A stretch of DNA of 64,000 nucleotides from Clostridia bacterium (GTDB lineage: Bacteria; Bacillota; Clostridia; Oscillospirales; Acutalibacteraceae). The notes under the pieces were generated by a model. The model was not told the DNA's origin and did not search any database. It saw nothing but the letters and a program-made list of their open reading frames with translations. Shown here one piece after another: positions 1-9,718 of the stretch; within the stretch, counting starts at the first letter, position 1, and the number at the start of each line of letters is the position of its first letter. The stretch lies in the NCBI GenBank assembly GCA_017935325.1, contig JAGBHV010000030.1, positions 1 through 64,000 of the forward strand, in the 5' to 3' direction. The translations under genes were made by a program, and so were the position numbers.

Positions 1-191
1 ACCTCGAAACAGGTAAAAATGTTCTCGTAGATCTTCCCGAGAAAAACGAAGTTATCTACAGAAGCGCACGTAACATCGCAGGTGAAAAAACAACTCTAGT
101 TAACACACTTAATGTTTACGACATCCTCAACTGCGACACAGTAGTTGTTCTTAAGGATGCAGTTGCAAAAATCGAGGAGGTATATGCATGA
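1..191 (+). CDS. rplD: Ribosomal protein L4, C-terminal part
   Basis: This is the last 62 codons of a gene cut by the window start. The visible protein ends in VVVLKDAVAKIEEVYA, which matches the C-terminal end of bacterial L4, a 23S rRNA-binding protein lining the exit tunnel. Its position directly before L23 is the standard S10-operon order. The stop codon overlaps the ATG of rplW (ATGA), so the two are translationally coupled. The rplW ribosome binding site (GAGGAGGT) lies inside this coding end. Confidence 0.93.
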   Translation, partial: LETGKNVLVDLPEKNEVIYRSARNIAGEKTTLVNTLNVYDILNCDTVVVLKDAVAKIEEVYA

Positions 192-484
192 GTAAATTAG
201 CACAGGACATCATCCTCCGTCCGATTATCACAGAAGAAAGTATGATGGGTGTTTCAGATAAGAAATACACATTCAAGGTTGCTAAAGACGCTAACAAGAT
301 TGAAATTGCAAAAGCAGTTGAAACTCTTTTTAACGTTAAAGTTTCTAAAGTAAACACAATGAACGTTAGAGGTCATCTCAGAAGACAGGGTATGAACCAG
401 GGCTACACAGCTTCTTGGAAAAAAGCTATCGTTACACTTACTGAAGATTCAAAAACAATCGATTTCTTCGATGGAATGATGTAA
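188..484 (+). CDS. rplW: Ribosomal protein L23
   Basis: The 98-residue protein has the L23 signature (DIILRPIITEES at the N terminus and a lysine-rich loop with KVSKVNTMNVRGH). L23 sits at the peptide exit of the 50S subunit and docks trigger factor and SRP. Length is normal for the family. The start overlaps the rplD stop and is preceded by GAGGAGGT at a good distance. Confidence 0.97.
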   Translation: MSKLAQDIILRPIITEESMMGVSDKKYTFKVAKDANKIEIAKAVETLFNVKVSKVNTMNVRGHLRRQGMNQGYTASWKKAIVTLTEDSKTIDFFDGMM

Positions 485-571
485 TTAACTAAAACACAAA
501 TTCTTAAAATCCGGCGGTAAAGTATGGAGGTTGACATCCTCCGCGAAGCCGCTAATAGGAGAGTGAACAAA

Positions 572-1405
572 ATGTCAATCAAGATGTATAAACCGACTAC
601 AAACGCAAGACGTAACATGTCGGTTACAGATTATTCCGGGTTGTCAAAAGTCGCTCCTGAAAGAAGCCTTCTTGAACCCCTCAAGAACAAATCAGGTCGT
701 AACAGCTACGGAAGAATAACTGTTCGTCATCGTGGTTGCGGTAACCGTAGAAAATACCGTGTTATCGACTTCAAGAGAGATAACTTCGATGTAAAAGGTA
801 CAGTTAAAACAATCGAGTATGATCCCAACAGATCAGCTCACATCGCACTCGTAGAATTCGAAGATGGCGATAAGAGATATATCCTTGCTCCCGATGGACT
901 CAAGATCGGATACGCTATCATGGCTGGTCCTAATGCTGACATCAAGCCCGGTAACGCACTTCCTCTTGAAAACATCCCGACAGGTACATTTATCCACAAC
1001 GTTGAACTTAACCCCGGTCGCGGCGGTCAGCTCGCAAGAGCAGCAGGTAACGCAGCTCAGCTTATGGCTAAAGAAGGTGCTTATGCACTTCTCAGACTTC
1101 CTTCAGGCGAACTTCGTAACGTTCCTGTTAAATGCATGGCAACTATCGGCCAGGTAGGAAACACAGACCATGAAAACGTTAAGATTGGTAAAGCCGGTCG
1201 TAAACGTCACATGGGTTGGAGACCCACAGTCCGCGGTTCTGTAATGAACCCCAACGACCATCCTCACGGTGGTGGTGAAGGTAAGTCTCCCATCGGACGT
1301 CCCGGTCCTTGCACACCTTGGGGCAAACCTGCTCTCGGTTACAAGACTCGTGCTAAGAAAAAGCAGTCCGATAAACTTATCGTAAGACGTCGTAACGGCA
1401 AGTAA
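572..1405 (+). CDS. rplB: Ribosomal protein L2
   Basis: At 277 residues this is full-length L2, a core 23S rRNA protein near the peptidyl transferase centre. The N terminus [16 protein letters not shown] and the C-terminal [18 protein letters not shown] block are family hallmarks; the latter carries the conserved histidine region near the catalytic site. An in-frame start 48 bases upstream exists, but the start at 572 follows AGGAG by ten bases and gives the family N terminus, so it is chosen. Confidence 0.96.
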   Translation: MSIKMYKPTTNARRNMSVTDYSGLSKVAPERSLLEPLKNKSGRNSYGRITVRHRGCGNRRKYRVIDFKRDNFDVKGTVKTIEYDPNRSAHIALVEFEDGDKRYILAPDGLKIGYAIMAGPNADIKPGNALPLENIPTGTFIHNVELNPGRGGQLARAAGNAAQLMAKEGAYALLRLPSGELRNVPVKCMATIGQVGNTDHENVKIGKAGRKRHMGWRPTVRGSVMNPNDHPHGGGEGKSPIGRPGPCTPWGKPALGYKTRAKKKQSDKLIVRRRNGK

Positions 1406-1428
1406 GTTGATGAAAGGAGCTATCAATA

Positions 1429-1710
1429 ATGGGTAGAAGCGTTAAAAAAGGACCTTTCGTGCAACCGAAACTGCTCGAGAGAGTTGAGGAAATGAATAAG
1501 AAGGGCGAAAAAATCGTTCTCAAAACATGGAGCCGTAGCTCAACAATTTTCCCTGACTTTGTCGGTCACACATTTGCTGTTCATGACGGACGTAAACACG
1601 TTCCCGTATATGTAACAGAAGATATGGTAGGACATAAGTTAGGCGAGTTCGCTCCCACAAGAACCTTCAAAGGTCATGCAGGTTCAAAAACATCTAATTC
1701 AGGTAAATAA
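1429..1710 (+). CDS. rpsS: Ribosomal protein S19
   Basis: The 93-residue protein begins [11 protein letters not shown] and carries the [20 protein letters not shown] block of S19, a 30S head protein that forms a complex with S13. The start follows AAAGGAG. Length and position between L2 and L22 are standard. Confidence 0.97.
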   Translation: MGRSVKKGPFVQPKLLERVEEMNKKGEKIVLKTWSRSSTIFPDFVGHTFAVHDGRKHVPVYVTEDMVGHKLGEFAPTRTFKGHAGSKTSNSGK

Positions 1711-1734
1711 TCAGTCGAAAGGAGTGTGTAAATC

Positions 1735-2070
1735 ATGCAAGCTACTGCGAAAGTAACCTATGTACGTATTGCACCCCGTAAAGTGCAGATCGTTTTAGAC
1801 CTTATCCGCAATCAGCCGGCAGACAAAGCAATGGCAATTCTCAAACACACGCCCAAGGCTGCGTGTGAACCGCTGATGAAATTACTCAAATCAGCAATGG
1901 CCAATGCAGAAAATAACCACAACATGGATGCATCCAGACTTTATGTAGCAGAATGCTACGTTTGTCAGGGTCCCATCCTCAAGCGTATAAGACCGAGAGC
2001 TCAGGGTCGTGCATTCAGAATCAACAAGAAAACCTCGCACATTACTCTGACACTTAAGGAAAAAGAATAA
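1735..2070 (+). CDS. rplV: Ribosomal protein L22
   Basis: The 111-residue protein shows [17 protein letters not shown] near the N terminus and the C-terminal beta-hairpin region [25 protein letters not shown], which in L22 reaches into the exit tunnel and is where macrolide resistance changes are known. The start follows AAAGGAG. No unusual features are seen. Confidence 0.97.
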   Translation: MQATAKVTYVRIAPRKVQIVLDLIRNQPADKAMAILKHTPKAACEPLMKLLKSAMANAENNHNMDASRLYVAECYVCQGPILKRIRPRAQGRAFRINKKTSHITLTLKEKE

Positions 2071-2089
2071 GCGAGGAGGAGGTAAAATT

Positions 2090-2785
2090 ATGGGCCAGAA
2101 AATTCATCCCACCGGTTTAAGAATCGGTGTAATCAAAGATTGGGATTCTCGTTGGTACGCAAACCATAAGGATTTCGGCGATACTCTCGTATCAGACTAC
2201 GAACTTCGTGAGTATCTTCTCGAAACACTTGCTCCCGCAGGTGTTCCCAAGGTTGAAATTGAACGTGATGCAAAACGCATCCGCATCAATATCAGCTGTG
2301 CAAAACCCGGTCTCGTAATCGGCCGTGGCGGCGCAGAAATCGAAAAGCTTAAAGAAGTATGCAAGAAAAAGCTTGCTACTGATAAAGATGTTTCAATCAA
2401 CATCATCGAAGTTAAGCAGCCCGATCTCAATGCACAGCTCGTAGCTGAAAACATTGCTTCACAGCTCGAAAGAAGAATTTCTTTCCGTCGTGCTCTCAAG
2501 CAGTCAATCGGCCGCGCAATGAAACTCGGTGCAAAAGGTATCAAAACTCAGGTTTCAGGACGTCTTGGCGGTGCAGAAATCGCTCGTTCAGAAACTTACA
2601 AAGAGGGTACAATCCCTCTCCAGACACTCAGAGCTGACATCGACTATGGTTTTGCAGAAGCAAAAACAACTTACGGTCGTATCGGTGTAAAGGTTTGGCT
2701 TTACAGAGGTGAGGTTCTTCACGAAAGCAAAGACACAAATCGTCGTGAACGCCGCAGACCTCGCAGGGAAGGAGGAGCTAAATAA
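2090..2785 (+). CDS. rpsC: Ribosomal protein S3
   Basis: The 231-residue protein begins [13 protein letters not shown] and contains the KH domain with [14 protein letters not shown] (about residues 78-91) and the C-terminal S3 domain with [13 protein letters not shown]3 lies at the mRNA entry of the 30S subunit. The stop TAA overlaps the ATG of rplP by one base (TAATG), so translation is coupled. Confidence 0.97.
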   Translation: MGQKIHPTGLRIGVIKDWDSRWYANHKDFGDTLVSDYELREYLLETLAPAGVPKVEIERDAKRIRINISCAKPGLVIGRGGAEIEKLKEVCKKKLATDKDVSINIIEVKQPDLNAQLVAENIASQLERRISFRRALKQSIGRAMKLGAKGIKTQVSGRLGGAEIARSETYKEGTIPLQTLRADIDYGFAEAKTTYGRIGVKVWLYRGEVLHESKDTNRRERRRPRREGGAK

Positions 2786-3210
2786 TGTTATTGCCTAAGC
2801 GTGTTAAACATCGTAGAGTGCACAGAGGCCGTCTTACAGGTAAAGCACTTCGCGGTAACAAAGTATCTCATGGCGATTTCGGTCTTCAGGCTCTCGAACC
2901 CGCATGGATTACTTCAAATCAGATCGAGGCAGCCCGTATCGCGATGACACGTTACATCAAGCGTGGTGGCCAGGTTTGGATTAAAATTTTCCCGGATAAG
3001 CCGATTACAGAAAAACCGGCTGAAACTCGAATGGGTTCCGGTAAAGGTTCACCCGAATATTGGGTAGCCGTTGTTAAACCCGGCAGAATCATGTTTGAAA
3101 TTGCCGGCGTAAGTGAGGAAGTTGCTCGTGAGGCTATGCGTCTCGCAGCTAACAAACTTCCCATCAAATGTAAGTTTGTAACTAAGGAAGAACAGGGTGG
3201 TGAGCAATAA
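2785..3210 (+). CDS. rplP: Ribosomal protein L16
   Basis: The 141-residue protein begins [16 protein letters not shown] and contains the [19 protein letters not shown] motif of L16, which helps organise the A-site tRNA pocket of the 50S subunit. The start overlaps the rpsC stop, with GGAGGAG just upstream in rpsC. The stop also overlaps the start of rpmC. Confidence 0.97.
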   Translation: MLLPKRVKHRRVHRGRLTGKALRGNKVSHGDFGLQALEPAWITSNQIEAARIAMTRYIKRGGQVWIKIFPDKPITEKPAETRMGSGKGSPEYWVAVVKPGRIMFEIAGVSEEVAREAMRLAANKLPIKCKFVTKEEQGGEQ

Positions 3211-3413
3211 TGAAAGCCAGTGAAATCAGAAAACTCTCTGCTAAAGAGCTGGATGCTAAGCTTCTTGAACTGAAAGATGAACTGTTCAAACTGCGCTTCC
3301 AGCAGGCCATCAACCAGCTCGATAACCCCATGCGCATTAATGCCGTTAAAAAGGATATTGCAAGAATCAAAACAGTTCAGCGCGATATCGAACTTCACGG
3401 CACTAACGCATAA
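3210..3413 (+). CDS. rpmC: Ribosomal protein L29
   Basis: The 67-residue protein has the two-helix L29 pattern ([20 protein letters not shown] and [13 protein letters not shown]). L29 is a small surface protein near the tunnel exit next to L23. The start codon overlaps the rplP stop (TAATG), implying coupled translation. Confidence 0.96.
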   Translation: MKASEIRKLSAKELDAKLLELKDELFKLRFQQAINQLDNPMRINAVKKDIARIKTVQRDIELHGTNA

Positions 3414-3433
3414 GGAAAGGGAGGTCAGTTGCA

Positions 3434-3691
3434 GTGAGCGAAAGAAACCTCAGAAAAACTCAGGTTGGTATTGTTACCAGCGATAAGATGGAAAAGACAG
3501 TTGTCGTAACCGTCAAGGACAAAGTAAGGCATCCGCTTTACAAGAAAATCATCAATCGCACAGTTAAGCTTAAAGCACATGATGAGAAAAACGAATGTGG
3601 TATAGGCGACCGTGTACTTGTAATGGAAACACGTCCGATGTCAAAAGATAAGAGATGGCGTGTTGTCGAAATAATCGAGAAAGCTAAATAA
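3434..3691 (+). CDS. rpsQ: Ribosomal protein S17
   Basis: The 85-residue protein has the S17 OB fold with [16 protein letters not shown] and [22 protein letters not shown], an early 16S rRNA binder. The start is GTG at 3434, placed after GGGAGGTCAGTTGCA; no ATG in frame gives the family N terminus. Length is normal. Confidence 0.96.
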   Translation: MSERNLRKTQVGIVTSDKMEKTVVVTVKDKVRHPLYKKIINRTVKLKAHDEKNECGIGDRVLVMETRPMSKDKRWRVVEIIEKAK

Positions 3692-3720
3692 TTTAGCAGG
3701 ATAAGAAGGAGGCAAACACT

Positions 3721-4089
3721 GTGATACAGCAACAGAGTTACCTCAAGGTTGCCGACAACACCGGTGCGAAAGAGCTTATGTGCATTCGCGTACTCGGCGG
3801 TTCAGGCAGGAGGTATGCCAATATCGGTGACGTCGTAGTTGCTTCAGTTAAAAAAGCAGCTCCCGGCGGTGTCGTTAAAAAAGGCGAAGTTGTAAAAGCT
3901 GTAGTAGTTCGTACAGCTAGCGGCGTTCGTCGTGAAGACGGAACATATATCCGTTTCGACGAAAATGCAGCCGTTATAATCAGAGAAGATAAAAATCCCA
4001 AAGGCACACGTATCTTTGGACCGGTAGCAAGAGAACTTCGTGAAAAAGATTTCACAAAAATTCTCTCACTTGCTCCCGAAGTGCTTTAA
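3721..4089 (+). CDS. rplN: Ribosomal protein L14
   Basis: The 122-residue protein begins with a GTG start followed by [17 protein letters not shown] and contains the [15 protein letters not shown] block of L14, which forms an intersubunit bridge and the RsfS binding site. GGAGG lies at the proper distance. Length is exactly that of the family. Confidence 0.97.
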   Translation: MIQQQSYLKVADNTGAKELMCIRVLGGSGRRYANIGDVVVASVKKAAPGGVVKKGEVVKAVVVRTASGVRREDGTYIRFDENAAVIIREDKNPKGTRIFGPVARELREKDFTKILSLAPEVL

Positions 4090-4105
4090 TAGGGAGGAGA
4101 ACAAC

Positions 4106-4432
4106 ATGAGTAAACTTCACGTTAAAACAGGCGACGAAGTCGTTGTTATCAACGGCAAATATCGCGGTAAAAGAGGTAAGGTGCTTGAGGTATCTCCCAA
4201 AGAGGGCAAAGTTATCGTTGAAGGCATCAATATCGTAACAAAGCACGTTAAACCCCGCAAGGCCGGCGAACAGGGCGGTCTTGTTAAGGCTGAAAGTGCT
4301 CTCTACGCTGATAAAGTTCAGCTCATCTGCCCCAAATGTGGTCGTCCCACAAGAACAGGCAGCAAAATCAATGCTAAAGGCGAAAAAGTCCGCACTTGCA
4401 AAAAGAGCGACTGCTTAGCAGAAATTAAATAA
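4106..4432 (+). CDS. rplX: Ribosomal protein L24, form with four cysteines
   Basis: The 108-residue protein has the KOW motif of L24 ([18 protein letters not shown], residues 9-26). A longer frame begins inside rplN, but the ATG at 4106 follows GGGAGGAG and gives the family N terminus. The C-terminal part has cysteines at 75, 78, 98 and 103 (CPKC and CKKSDC), forming a probable zinc knuckle. Many L24 proteins lack these cysteines; those with a knuckle usually have CxxC twice, so the second pair here is spaced differently. Zinc binding is inferred. Confidence 0.95.
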   Translation: MSKLHVKTGDEVVVINGKYRGKRGKVLEVSPKEGKVIVEGINIVTKHVKPRKAGEQGGLVKAESALYADKVQLICPKCGRPTRTGSKINAKGEKVRTCKKSDCLAEIK

Positions 4433-4449
4433 GAGGGAGGAAACATGAC

Positions 4450-4992
4450 ATGGCAGCAAGATTAAAAGAGTTTTATACAAACGAAGTTGCACCTGCAATG
4501 ATGAAAAAGTTTGAATATAAAAGTGTTATGCAAATCCCGAAGCTTGATAAAATCGTAATCAATGTTGGTTGCGGCGAAGCAAGAGAAAACCCGAAGGTTG
4601 TTGATGCTATCGTTTCAGATATCAAGCAGATCACAGGTCAGACTCCGGTTCGTTGTAAGGCAAAGAAATCAGTTGCTAACTTCAAACTTCGTGAGGGTAT
4701 GACAATCGGTGTTAAAGTAACACTTCGTGGAGACAGAATGTATGAATTTATCGACAGATTCTTCAATCTCGCTCTCCCCCGTGTAAGAGACTTCAGAGGT
4801 ATCAATCCTGATTCATTTGATGGCCGTGGTAACTACTCAATGGGTATCAAAGAACAGCTCATTTTCCCTGAAATCGATTACGATAAAATTGATAAAGTTC
4901 GCGGTATGGACATCTGCTTTGTTACAACCGCAAATACAGACGAAGAAGCCCGTGAATTGCTTACACTTATGGGCGCTCCGTTCACAAAGTAA
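4450..4992 (+). CDS. rplE: Ribosomal protein L5
   Basis: The 180-residue protein shows the L5 blocks [31 protein letters not shown] and [23 protein letters not shown]5 binds 5S rRNA and contacts P-site tRNA. The start follows GAGGGAGGAAAC. Length is normal. Confidence 0.97.
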   Translation: MAARLKEFYTNEVAPAMMKKFEYKSVMQIPKLDKIVINVGCGEARENPKVVDAIVSDIKQITGQTPVRCKAKKSVANFKLREGMTIGVKVTLRGDRMYEFIDRFFNLALPRVRDFRGINPDSFDGRGNYSMGIKEQLIFPEIDYDKIDKVRGMDICFVTTANTDEEARELLTLMGAPFTK

Positions 4993-5004
4993 GGAGGAAT
5001 AACT

Positions 5005-5190
5005 GTGGCCAAAAAAGCAATGAAAGAGAAACAGCAGAGAGCTGCAAAATTCTCAACAAGACAGTACAACAGATGTAAAATCTGCGGTAGACCACATGCC
5101 TACCTTCGCAAGTACGGAGTATGCCGTATCTGCTTCAGAGAACTTGCTCATGAGGGCAAAATTCCTGGAGTTAAGAAGGCAAGCTGGTAA
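5005..5190 (+). CDS. rpsZ: Ribosomal protein S14, short zinc-binding type
   Basis: The 61-residue protein is the short zinc-ribbon form of S14, with cysteines at 24, 27, 40 and 43 (CKICGRP and CRICFRE). This form is usual in Firmicutes. The start is GTG, well placed after AAGGAGG. Its position between L5 and S8 is standard. Confidence 0.96.
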   Translation: MAKKAMKEKQQRAAKFSTRQYNRCKICGRPHAYLRKYGVCRICFRELAHEGKIPGVKKASW

Positions 5191-5218
5191 GAGCAATTGT
5201 TAAAAGGAGGTTGACGGT

Positions 5219-5617
5219 ATGCAAATTACTGATTCTATCGCCGATATGCTTACTAGAATCCGCAACGCTAATTCAGCGAAGCATGACTCGGTGAAAGTTC
5301 CCGCATCCAACATGAAAAAGGCAATTGCTCAGATTCTTGTTGATGAGGGTTATATCAAAAGTTTTTCAGTTGAAGAAGACGGTAAACAGGGTATGATTGA
5401 AATCATCCTTAAATACGGCCCGAACAAAAGTCAGGTCATTACCGGTTTACGCAGAGTATCAAAACCCGGTCTGCGTATTTACTCAAGTTGCGAAGATATG
5501 CCCAAGGTTATGAAAGGCCTTGGTATCGCAATTGTTTCAACATCAATGGGTATTATGACAGACAAGGACGCACGCAAGGCAAATGTCGGCGGTGAAGTTC
5601 TTGCATTCATCTGGTAA
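5219..5617 (+). CDS. rpsH: Ribosomal protein S8
   Basis: The 132-residue protein begins [18 protein letters not shown] and ends with [20 protein letters not shown], both typical of S8, a central-domain 16S rRNA binder and, in E. coli, the translational repressor of the spc operon. The start follows AAAGGAGG. Confidence 0.97.
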   Translation: MQITDSIADMLTRIRNANSAKHDSVKVPASNMKKAIAQILVDEGYIKSFSVEEDGKQGMIEIILKYGPNKSQVITGLRRVSKPGLRIYSSCEDMPKVMKGLGIAIVSTSMGIMTDKDARKANVGGEVLAFIW

Positions 5618-5632
5618 GGAGGTGCTGTTAGA

Positions 5633-6178
5633 ATGTCACGTATAGGCAAGATGCCGATTGATATTCCGGCAGGTGTTGATGTAACAATCGACGGCAGCAC
5701 TGTAACCGTAAAGGGTCCCAAAGGGGAACTCACCAGAACAGTGCATAAGAATATCACAGTTGAAAAGGACGGCGCTGTAATCACAGTTACTCGTCCTAAT
5801 GATGAGAATCTCAATAAGTCTCTTCACGGACTTACACGTACTCTCATCGCTAACATGATTGAGGGCGTAAGCAAGGGCTACTCAAAAGAGCTCGAAGTTA
5901 ACGGCGTTGGTTACCGTGCTGCAAAGAACGGCAACGAACTCGTTCTTACAGTAGGTTTCTCTCATCCTGTTACTTTCAAAGAGACCGACGATATCAAAAT
6001 CGAAGTTCCCGGTCCGAACAAGATCATTATTTCAGGATCTGACAAACAGAAAGTCGGCCAGTTTGCAGCAGAAGTTCGCGAAGTACGTCCCCCCGAACCG
6101 TACAAAGGCAAGGGTATCAAGTATGTTGACGAATACATCCGCCGCAAAGAAGGTAAGGCCGCTAAGGGCGGTAAATAA
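5633..6178 (+). CDS. rplF: Ribosomal protein L6
   Basis: The 181-residue protein begins [15 protein letters not shown] and has the two repeated L6 domains, with the C-terminal [24 protein letters not shown] signature. L6 lies near the sarcin-ricin loop of the 50S subunit. The start follows AAGGAGG. Confidence 0.97.
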   Translation: MSRIGKMPIDIPAGVDVTIDGSTVTVKGPKGELTRTVHKNITVEKDGAVITVTRPNDENLNKSLHGLTRTLIANMIEGVSKGYSKELEVNGVGYRAAKNGNELVLTVGFSHPVTFKETDDIKIEVPGPNKIIISGSDKQKVGQFAAEVREVRPPEPYKGKGIKYVDEYIRRKEGKAAKGGK

Positions 6179-6202
6179 TCTAATATCAAGGAGTGAAAAA
6201 TT

Positions 6203-6562
6203 ATGGTTAACAGACCTGACAGCAATAAGGCAAGAAGTCAGCGCCATAAGAGAGTCCGTGGTAAAATCAACGGAACTGCAGAGCGTCCTCGCCTTAATGT
6301 ATTCCGCTCCCTTCAGAATATCTACGCTCAGTTAATCGATGACGTAAACGGTGTAACACTTGTTAGCGCATCATCTGTTGAGAAAGATTTTGAAGAATAC
6401 GGCGGAAATAAATCCGCAGCCCGCAAGGTTGGCGAAATGCTCGCAAAGAGAGCCATTGAGAAAGATATTACAGATGTAGTATTTGACCGTGGCGGATATA
6501 TATATCACGGCCGTGTACAAGAGCTGGCCGAAGGCGCCCGTGAAGGCGGCCTCAAGTTCTAA
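6203..6562 (+). CDS. rplR: Ribosomal protein L18
   Basis: The 119-residue protein has the arginine-rich N terminus of L18 ([18 protein letters not shown]) and the conserved end [27 protein letters not shown]18 binds 5S rRNA together with L5. AAGGAGTG lies ahead of the start. Confidence 0.97.
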   Translation: MVNRPDSNKARSQRHKRVRGKINGTAERPRLNVFRSLQNIYAQLIDDVNGVTLVSASSVEKDFEEYGGNKSAARKVGEMLAKRAIEKDITDVVFDRGGYIYHGRVQELAEGAREGGLKF

Positions 6563-6578
6563 TGAAGGAGGAATAACT

Positions 6579-7079
6579 TTGGCTAATATTGAAACACAGG
6601 CAAACGAGCTTCAGGAAAGAGTTGTTACTATCAACCGTGTTTCTAAAACTGTTAAGGGTGGTAGAATTTTCAAATTCGCAGCTCTTGTAGTTGTAGGTGA
6701 TGGTAACGGCACCGTAGGCTTCGGTCTCGGTAAATCCGGTGAAGTACCGGATGCTATCCGTAAAGGTATCGAAGATGCCAAAAAGAATCTTATTAAAGTT
6801 TCTCTTAAAGGAACAACAATTCCTCACGAAGTAATCGGTAAATTCGGCGCAGGCGTAGTTCTTATGAAACCCGCTGCTCCCGGTACCGGCGTTATCGCTG
6901 GTGGTCCCGTTCGTGCTGTTGTTGAAACAGTAGGTATCAAGGACATCCGTTCTAAGGCTCTTCGTTCAAATAATCCGTGCAATGTTGTTAGAGCAACAAT
7001 TGACGGTCTTTCCAAGCTTCGCAACGCAGATGAAGTTGCAGCGATTCGTGGAAAATCAACAAAAGAAATTTTAGGTTAA
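6579..7079 (+). CDS. rpsE: Ribosomal protein S5
   Basis: The 166-residue protein has the S5 double-stranded RNA-binding fold ([20 protein letters not shown]) and the glycine-rich loop [20 protein letters not shown]. The start is taken as TTG at 6579 because AAGGAGG sits eight bases before it and the length fits; a longer frame reaches back into rplR but has no signal. S5 is at the mRNA entry and affects fidelity. Confidence 0.95.
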   Translation: MANIETQANELQERVVTINRVSKTVKGGRIFKFAALVVVGDGNGTVGFGLGKSGEVPDAIRKGIEDAKKNLIKVSLKGTTIPHEVIGKFGAGVVLMKPAAPGTGVIAGGPVRAVVETVGIKDIRSKALRSNNPCNVVRATIDGLSKLRNADEVAAIRGKSTKEILG

Positions 7080-7093
7080 GGAGGGTGGATTAA

Positions 7094-7273
7094 ATGGCAA
7101 ACGTTCAGGTAAAGCTCGTAAGAAGCTTAATCGGAAGCAAGAAAGACCAGATAGCCACCGCTCATGCACTTGGTCTTCACAAAATCGGAGATGTAGCGGT
7201 ACAGCCCGCAAATCCGCAGACACAAGGTAAAATCAACAAAATTAACCACCTCATCGAGGTAACCGAAGCGTAA
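7094..7273 (+). CDS. rpmD: Ribosomal protein L30
   Basis: A 59-residue frame between rpsE and rplO, starting [19 protein letters not shown] and containing ALGLHKIGD, is L30. It is easily missed because of its size. GGAGGG precedes the ATG. The position S5-L30-L15 is the conserved spc order. Confidence 0.95.
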   Translation: MANVQVKLVRSLIGSKKDQIATAHALGLHKIGDVAVQPANPQTQGKINKINHLIEVTEA

Positions 7274-7290
7274 GCAAGGAGGTGCGACAA

Positions 7291-7734
7291 ATGAAACTGC
7301 ACGAACTTTCCCCGGTACCCGGTTCAACAAAAGAACGTAAACGTATCGGTAGAGGTCCCGCATCCGGTCAGGGTAAAACAGCCGGTAAAGGACATAAAGG
7401 TCAGAAGGCACGTGCCGGCAGAGGTATGCAGATCGGCTTTGAAGGCGGTCAGATGCCCTTGCAGAGAAGAATTCCGAAAAGAGGCTTCAACAACATTTTC
7501 CGCAAGGAATTTGCTATTGTAAATCTTGCAAGCCTTGAAAAGGTATTCAACGATGGCGATACAGTAACAATCGAGGCTCTTGTAGCAAGCGGCCTTGTAA
7601 AGAAAACACTTGACGGTGTTAAAGTTCTTGGCAATGGTGAAATCTCCAAGAAACTTACTGTTCAGGTAAACGCTTATTCTGAAACAGCAAAATCAAAGAT
7701 TGAAGCTGCAGGCGGAAAGGCAGAGGTGGTATGA
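7291..7734 (+). CDS. rplO: Ribosomal protein L15
   Basis: The 147-residue protein begins [22 protein letters not shown] and has the glycine-rich N-terminal arm ([16 protein letters not shown]) of L15, which threads into 23S rRNA. A GTG three codons earlier overlaps the ribosome binding site AGGAGG, so the ATG at 7291 is preferred. Confidence 0.96.
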   Translation: MKLHELSPVPGSTKERKRIGRGPASGQGKTAGKGHKGQKARAGRGMQIGFEGGQMPLQRRIPKRGFNNIFRKEFAIVNLASLEKVFNDGDTVTIEALVASGLVKKTLDGVKVLGNGEISKKLTVQVNAYSETAKSKIEAAGGKAEVV

Positions 7735-7735
7735 C

Positions 7736-9064
7736 ATGATCAAGACCTTTGTTAATGCTTGGAAAATTCCCGAGCTTCGCAAAAAGATCCTTTTCACCGC
7801 CCTCATTATTCTGATTTTCAGAGTTGGTTCAGTTATTCCCGTTCCGTTTGTTAATCTTGCAGACGGTCTGGATTCAAGCGTATATGCAGGTACTTTCATT
7901 CAGTACCTCAACATTATGACGGGTGAGGCATTCAACTACGGTACAATTTTTGCTATGTCAATCACTCCGTACATCAACAGTTCAATTATTATGCAGCTTT
8001 TGACAGTTGCTATTCCTGCCCTTGAAAGACTTTCTAAGGAAGGCGAAGAAGGTAGAAAGAAAATTGCTACCATCACTCGTTATGTAACAGTTGGTCTTGC
8101 TATCATGCAGAGTACAGCTTACTATTTCTTCCTCAAAAATGGTGGTTATCTTTCAACTTCTGCATCAGGTGCTGAATTCACAGGCTTCTGGGCAGTATTG
8201 CAGGCATTAACAATTATCCTCTGCTTCACAGCAGGTGCTGCACTTATCATGTGGCTCGGTGAGCAGATTAACGATAAGGGTATCGGTAACGGTATTTCAA
8301 TGATTCTTTTCGCTGGTATCGTTTCACGTATCCCCACAATGCTCGCTAATCTCTTCAGCCCCGAGTACGGTTATTTCAGATACGGTGGCGTATACTATGC
8401 GCTTTCTCCCATCGTTGTAGTTATCATGCTTCTCATGATTGCTTACATCGTTTGGATGGACAACGCAGAAAGACGTATCCCCGTTCAGTATGCAAAAAGA
8501 GTTGTAGGCCGTAAGATGTACGGCGGACAGAGCACTCATATTCCGATTAAGGTTAATATGTCAGGTGTTATGCCCATCATCTTCGCTTCATCAATTCTTT
8601 CACTTCCGCCGACTATTCAGTTGTTTGTTAAGAACCCCTCAGAAGGCTGGCAGAAATTCTTTGATGTATTTGCGTCAGACCACTGGGCATATGGTATTAT
8701 GTATTTCTTCCTGATTATATTCTTTGCATATTTCTATGCAACAATTCAGTATAATCCGATTGAAATGGCAAACAACATCAGAAAGAACAGCGGCGCAATC
8801 CCCGGTATTCGTCCCGGCAAGCCCACATCAGATTACATCGGCAAGATTCTTTCAAGAATCACTCTTCTCGGAGCATTGCTTATCAGTGTTGTAGCTATCT
8901 TCCCGATTCTCTACTCACAGATTTGCTCTCTCTTCCTTGAGAACGGCATGAACATTTCAATGGGCGGTACATCAATCATCATTCTTGTTGGTGTTGCTCT
9001 TGAAACAGTTAAACAGCTTGAAAGCCAGATGATGATGCGTCATTACAAGGGCTTCCTTGATTAA
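7736..9064 (+). CDS. secY: Preprotein translocase subunit SecY
   Basis: This 442-residue, ten-helix membrane protein is the channel of the Sec translocon. Visible hallmarks are the plug and first-helix region with LIFRVGSVIPVPFV, the ERRIPVQYAKR cytoplasmic segment and the NIRKNSGAIPGIRPG loop that contacts SecA and the ribosome. The ATG at 7736 gives the family N terminus; a longer frame starts inside rplO. It will be needed for export of the secreted hydrolases further on. Confidence 0.97.
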   Translation: MIKTFVNAWKIPELRKKILFTALIILIFRVGSVIPVPFVNLADGLDSSVYAGTFIQYLNIMTGEAFNYGTIFAMSITPYINSSIIMQLLTVAIPALERLSKEGEEGRKKIATITRYVTVGLAIMQSTAYYFFLKNGGYLSTSASGAEFTGFWAVLQALTIILCFTAGAALIMWLGEQINDKGIGNGISMILFAGIVSRIPTMLANLFSPEYGYFRYGGVYYALSPIVVVIMLLMIAYIVWMDNAERRIPVQYAKRVVGRKMYGGQSTHIPIKVNMSGVMPIIFASSILSLPPTIQLFVKNPSEGWQKFFDVFASDHWAYGIMYFFLIIFFAYFYATIQYNPIEMANNIRKNSGAIPGIRPGKPTSDYIGKILSRITLLGALLISVVAIFPILYSQICSLFLENGMNISMGGTSIIILVGVALETVKQLESQMMMRHYKGFLD

Positions 9065-9083
9065 TTGAAAAGGAGAAAAGGAT

Positions 9084-9716
9084 ATGAAACTTATTCTTCT
9101 TGGAGCACCGGGTGCAGGTAAAGGAACTCAGGCAGAAGTTATCTGCGAAAAGCTCTCAATACCTGCAATCTCAACCGGTAACATTATCCGTGAAGCTCTT
9201 AAGAACGGAACGGAAATGGGACTTAAAGCAAAATCATTTATTGATGCAGGCAAACTTGTTCCCGATGAAGTCGTAATCGGCATCATCAAAGACAGACTCG
9301 CTTGCGATGATTGTAATAACGGATTTATCCTTGACGGTTTCCCCCGTACAATCCCTCAGGCTGAAGCTCTCGATGCAATGGGCATTGTTATTGACAAAGT
9401 TATTGATATCGAAGTTCCTGATGAAAAGATTGTAAAGAGAATGTCAGGCAGACGCGTTTGTAAGGACTGTGGTGCTTCATATCACCTGGAGTACAAGAAG
9501 CCTGCAAAAGAAGGCGTTTGCAATCTCTGCGGTGGCGAACTTGTTCAGAGAAAGGATGACCATCCGGATACGGTTCTTGACAGACTCAGTGTTTATCATG
9601 AGCAGACAGAACCGCTTAAAAGCTACTATGGCAACAAAGGTATACTTTGCGTAGTAGAGGGTCAGGAAGAGGTTAAAGATACAACCGCTCTTACCCTTAA
9701 AGCTTTGGAGGATTAA
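9084..9716 (+). CDS. adk: Adenylate kinase, zinc-LID form
   Basis: The 210-residue enzyme interconverts ATP plus AMP and two ADP. It has the P-loop GAPGAGKGTQ (residues 7-16), the AMP-binding DGFPRT motif and a long LID domain with cysteines at 126, 129, 146 and 149 that would bind zinc, the form common in Gram-positives. It follows secY by 19 bases, as in most Firmicutes. Confidence 0.97.
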   Translation: MKLILLGAPGAGKGTQAEVICEKLSIPAISTGNIIREALKNGTEMGLKAKSFIDAGKLVPDEVVIGIIKDRLACDDCNNGFILDGFPRTIPQAEALDAMGIVIDKVIDIEVPDEKIVKRMSGRRVCKDCGASYHLEYKKPAKEGVCNLCGGELVQRKDDHPDTVLDRLSVYHEQTEPLKSYYGNKGILCVVEGQEEVKDTTALTLKALED

Positions 9717-9718
9717 GC

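Noticed and set aside
1103..1426. Long open frames antisense to ribosomal protein genes, for example 107 codons opposite rplB
   Set aside because: They lie fully inside well-supported genes, have no ribosome binding site and no recognisable product; they are shadows of codon bias.
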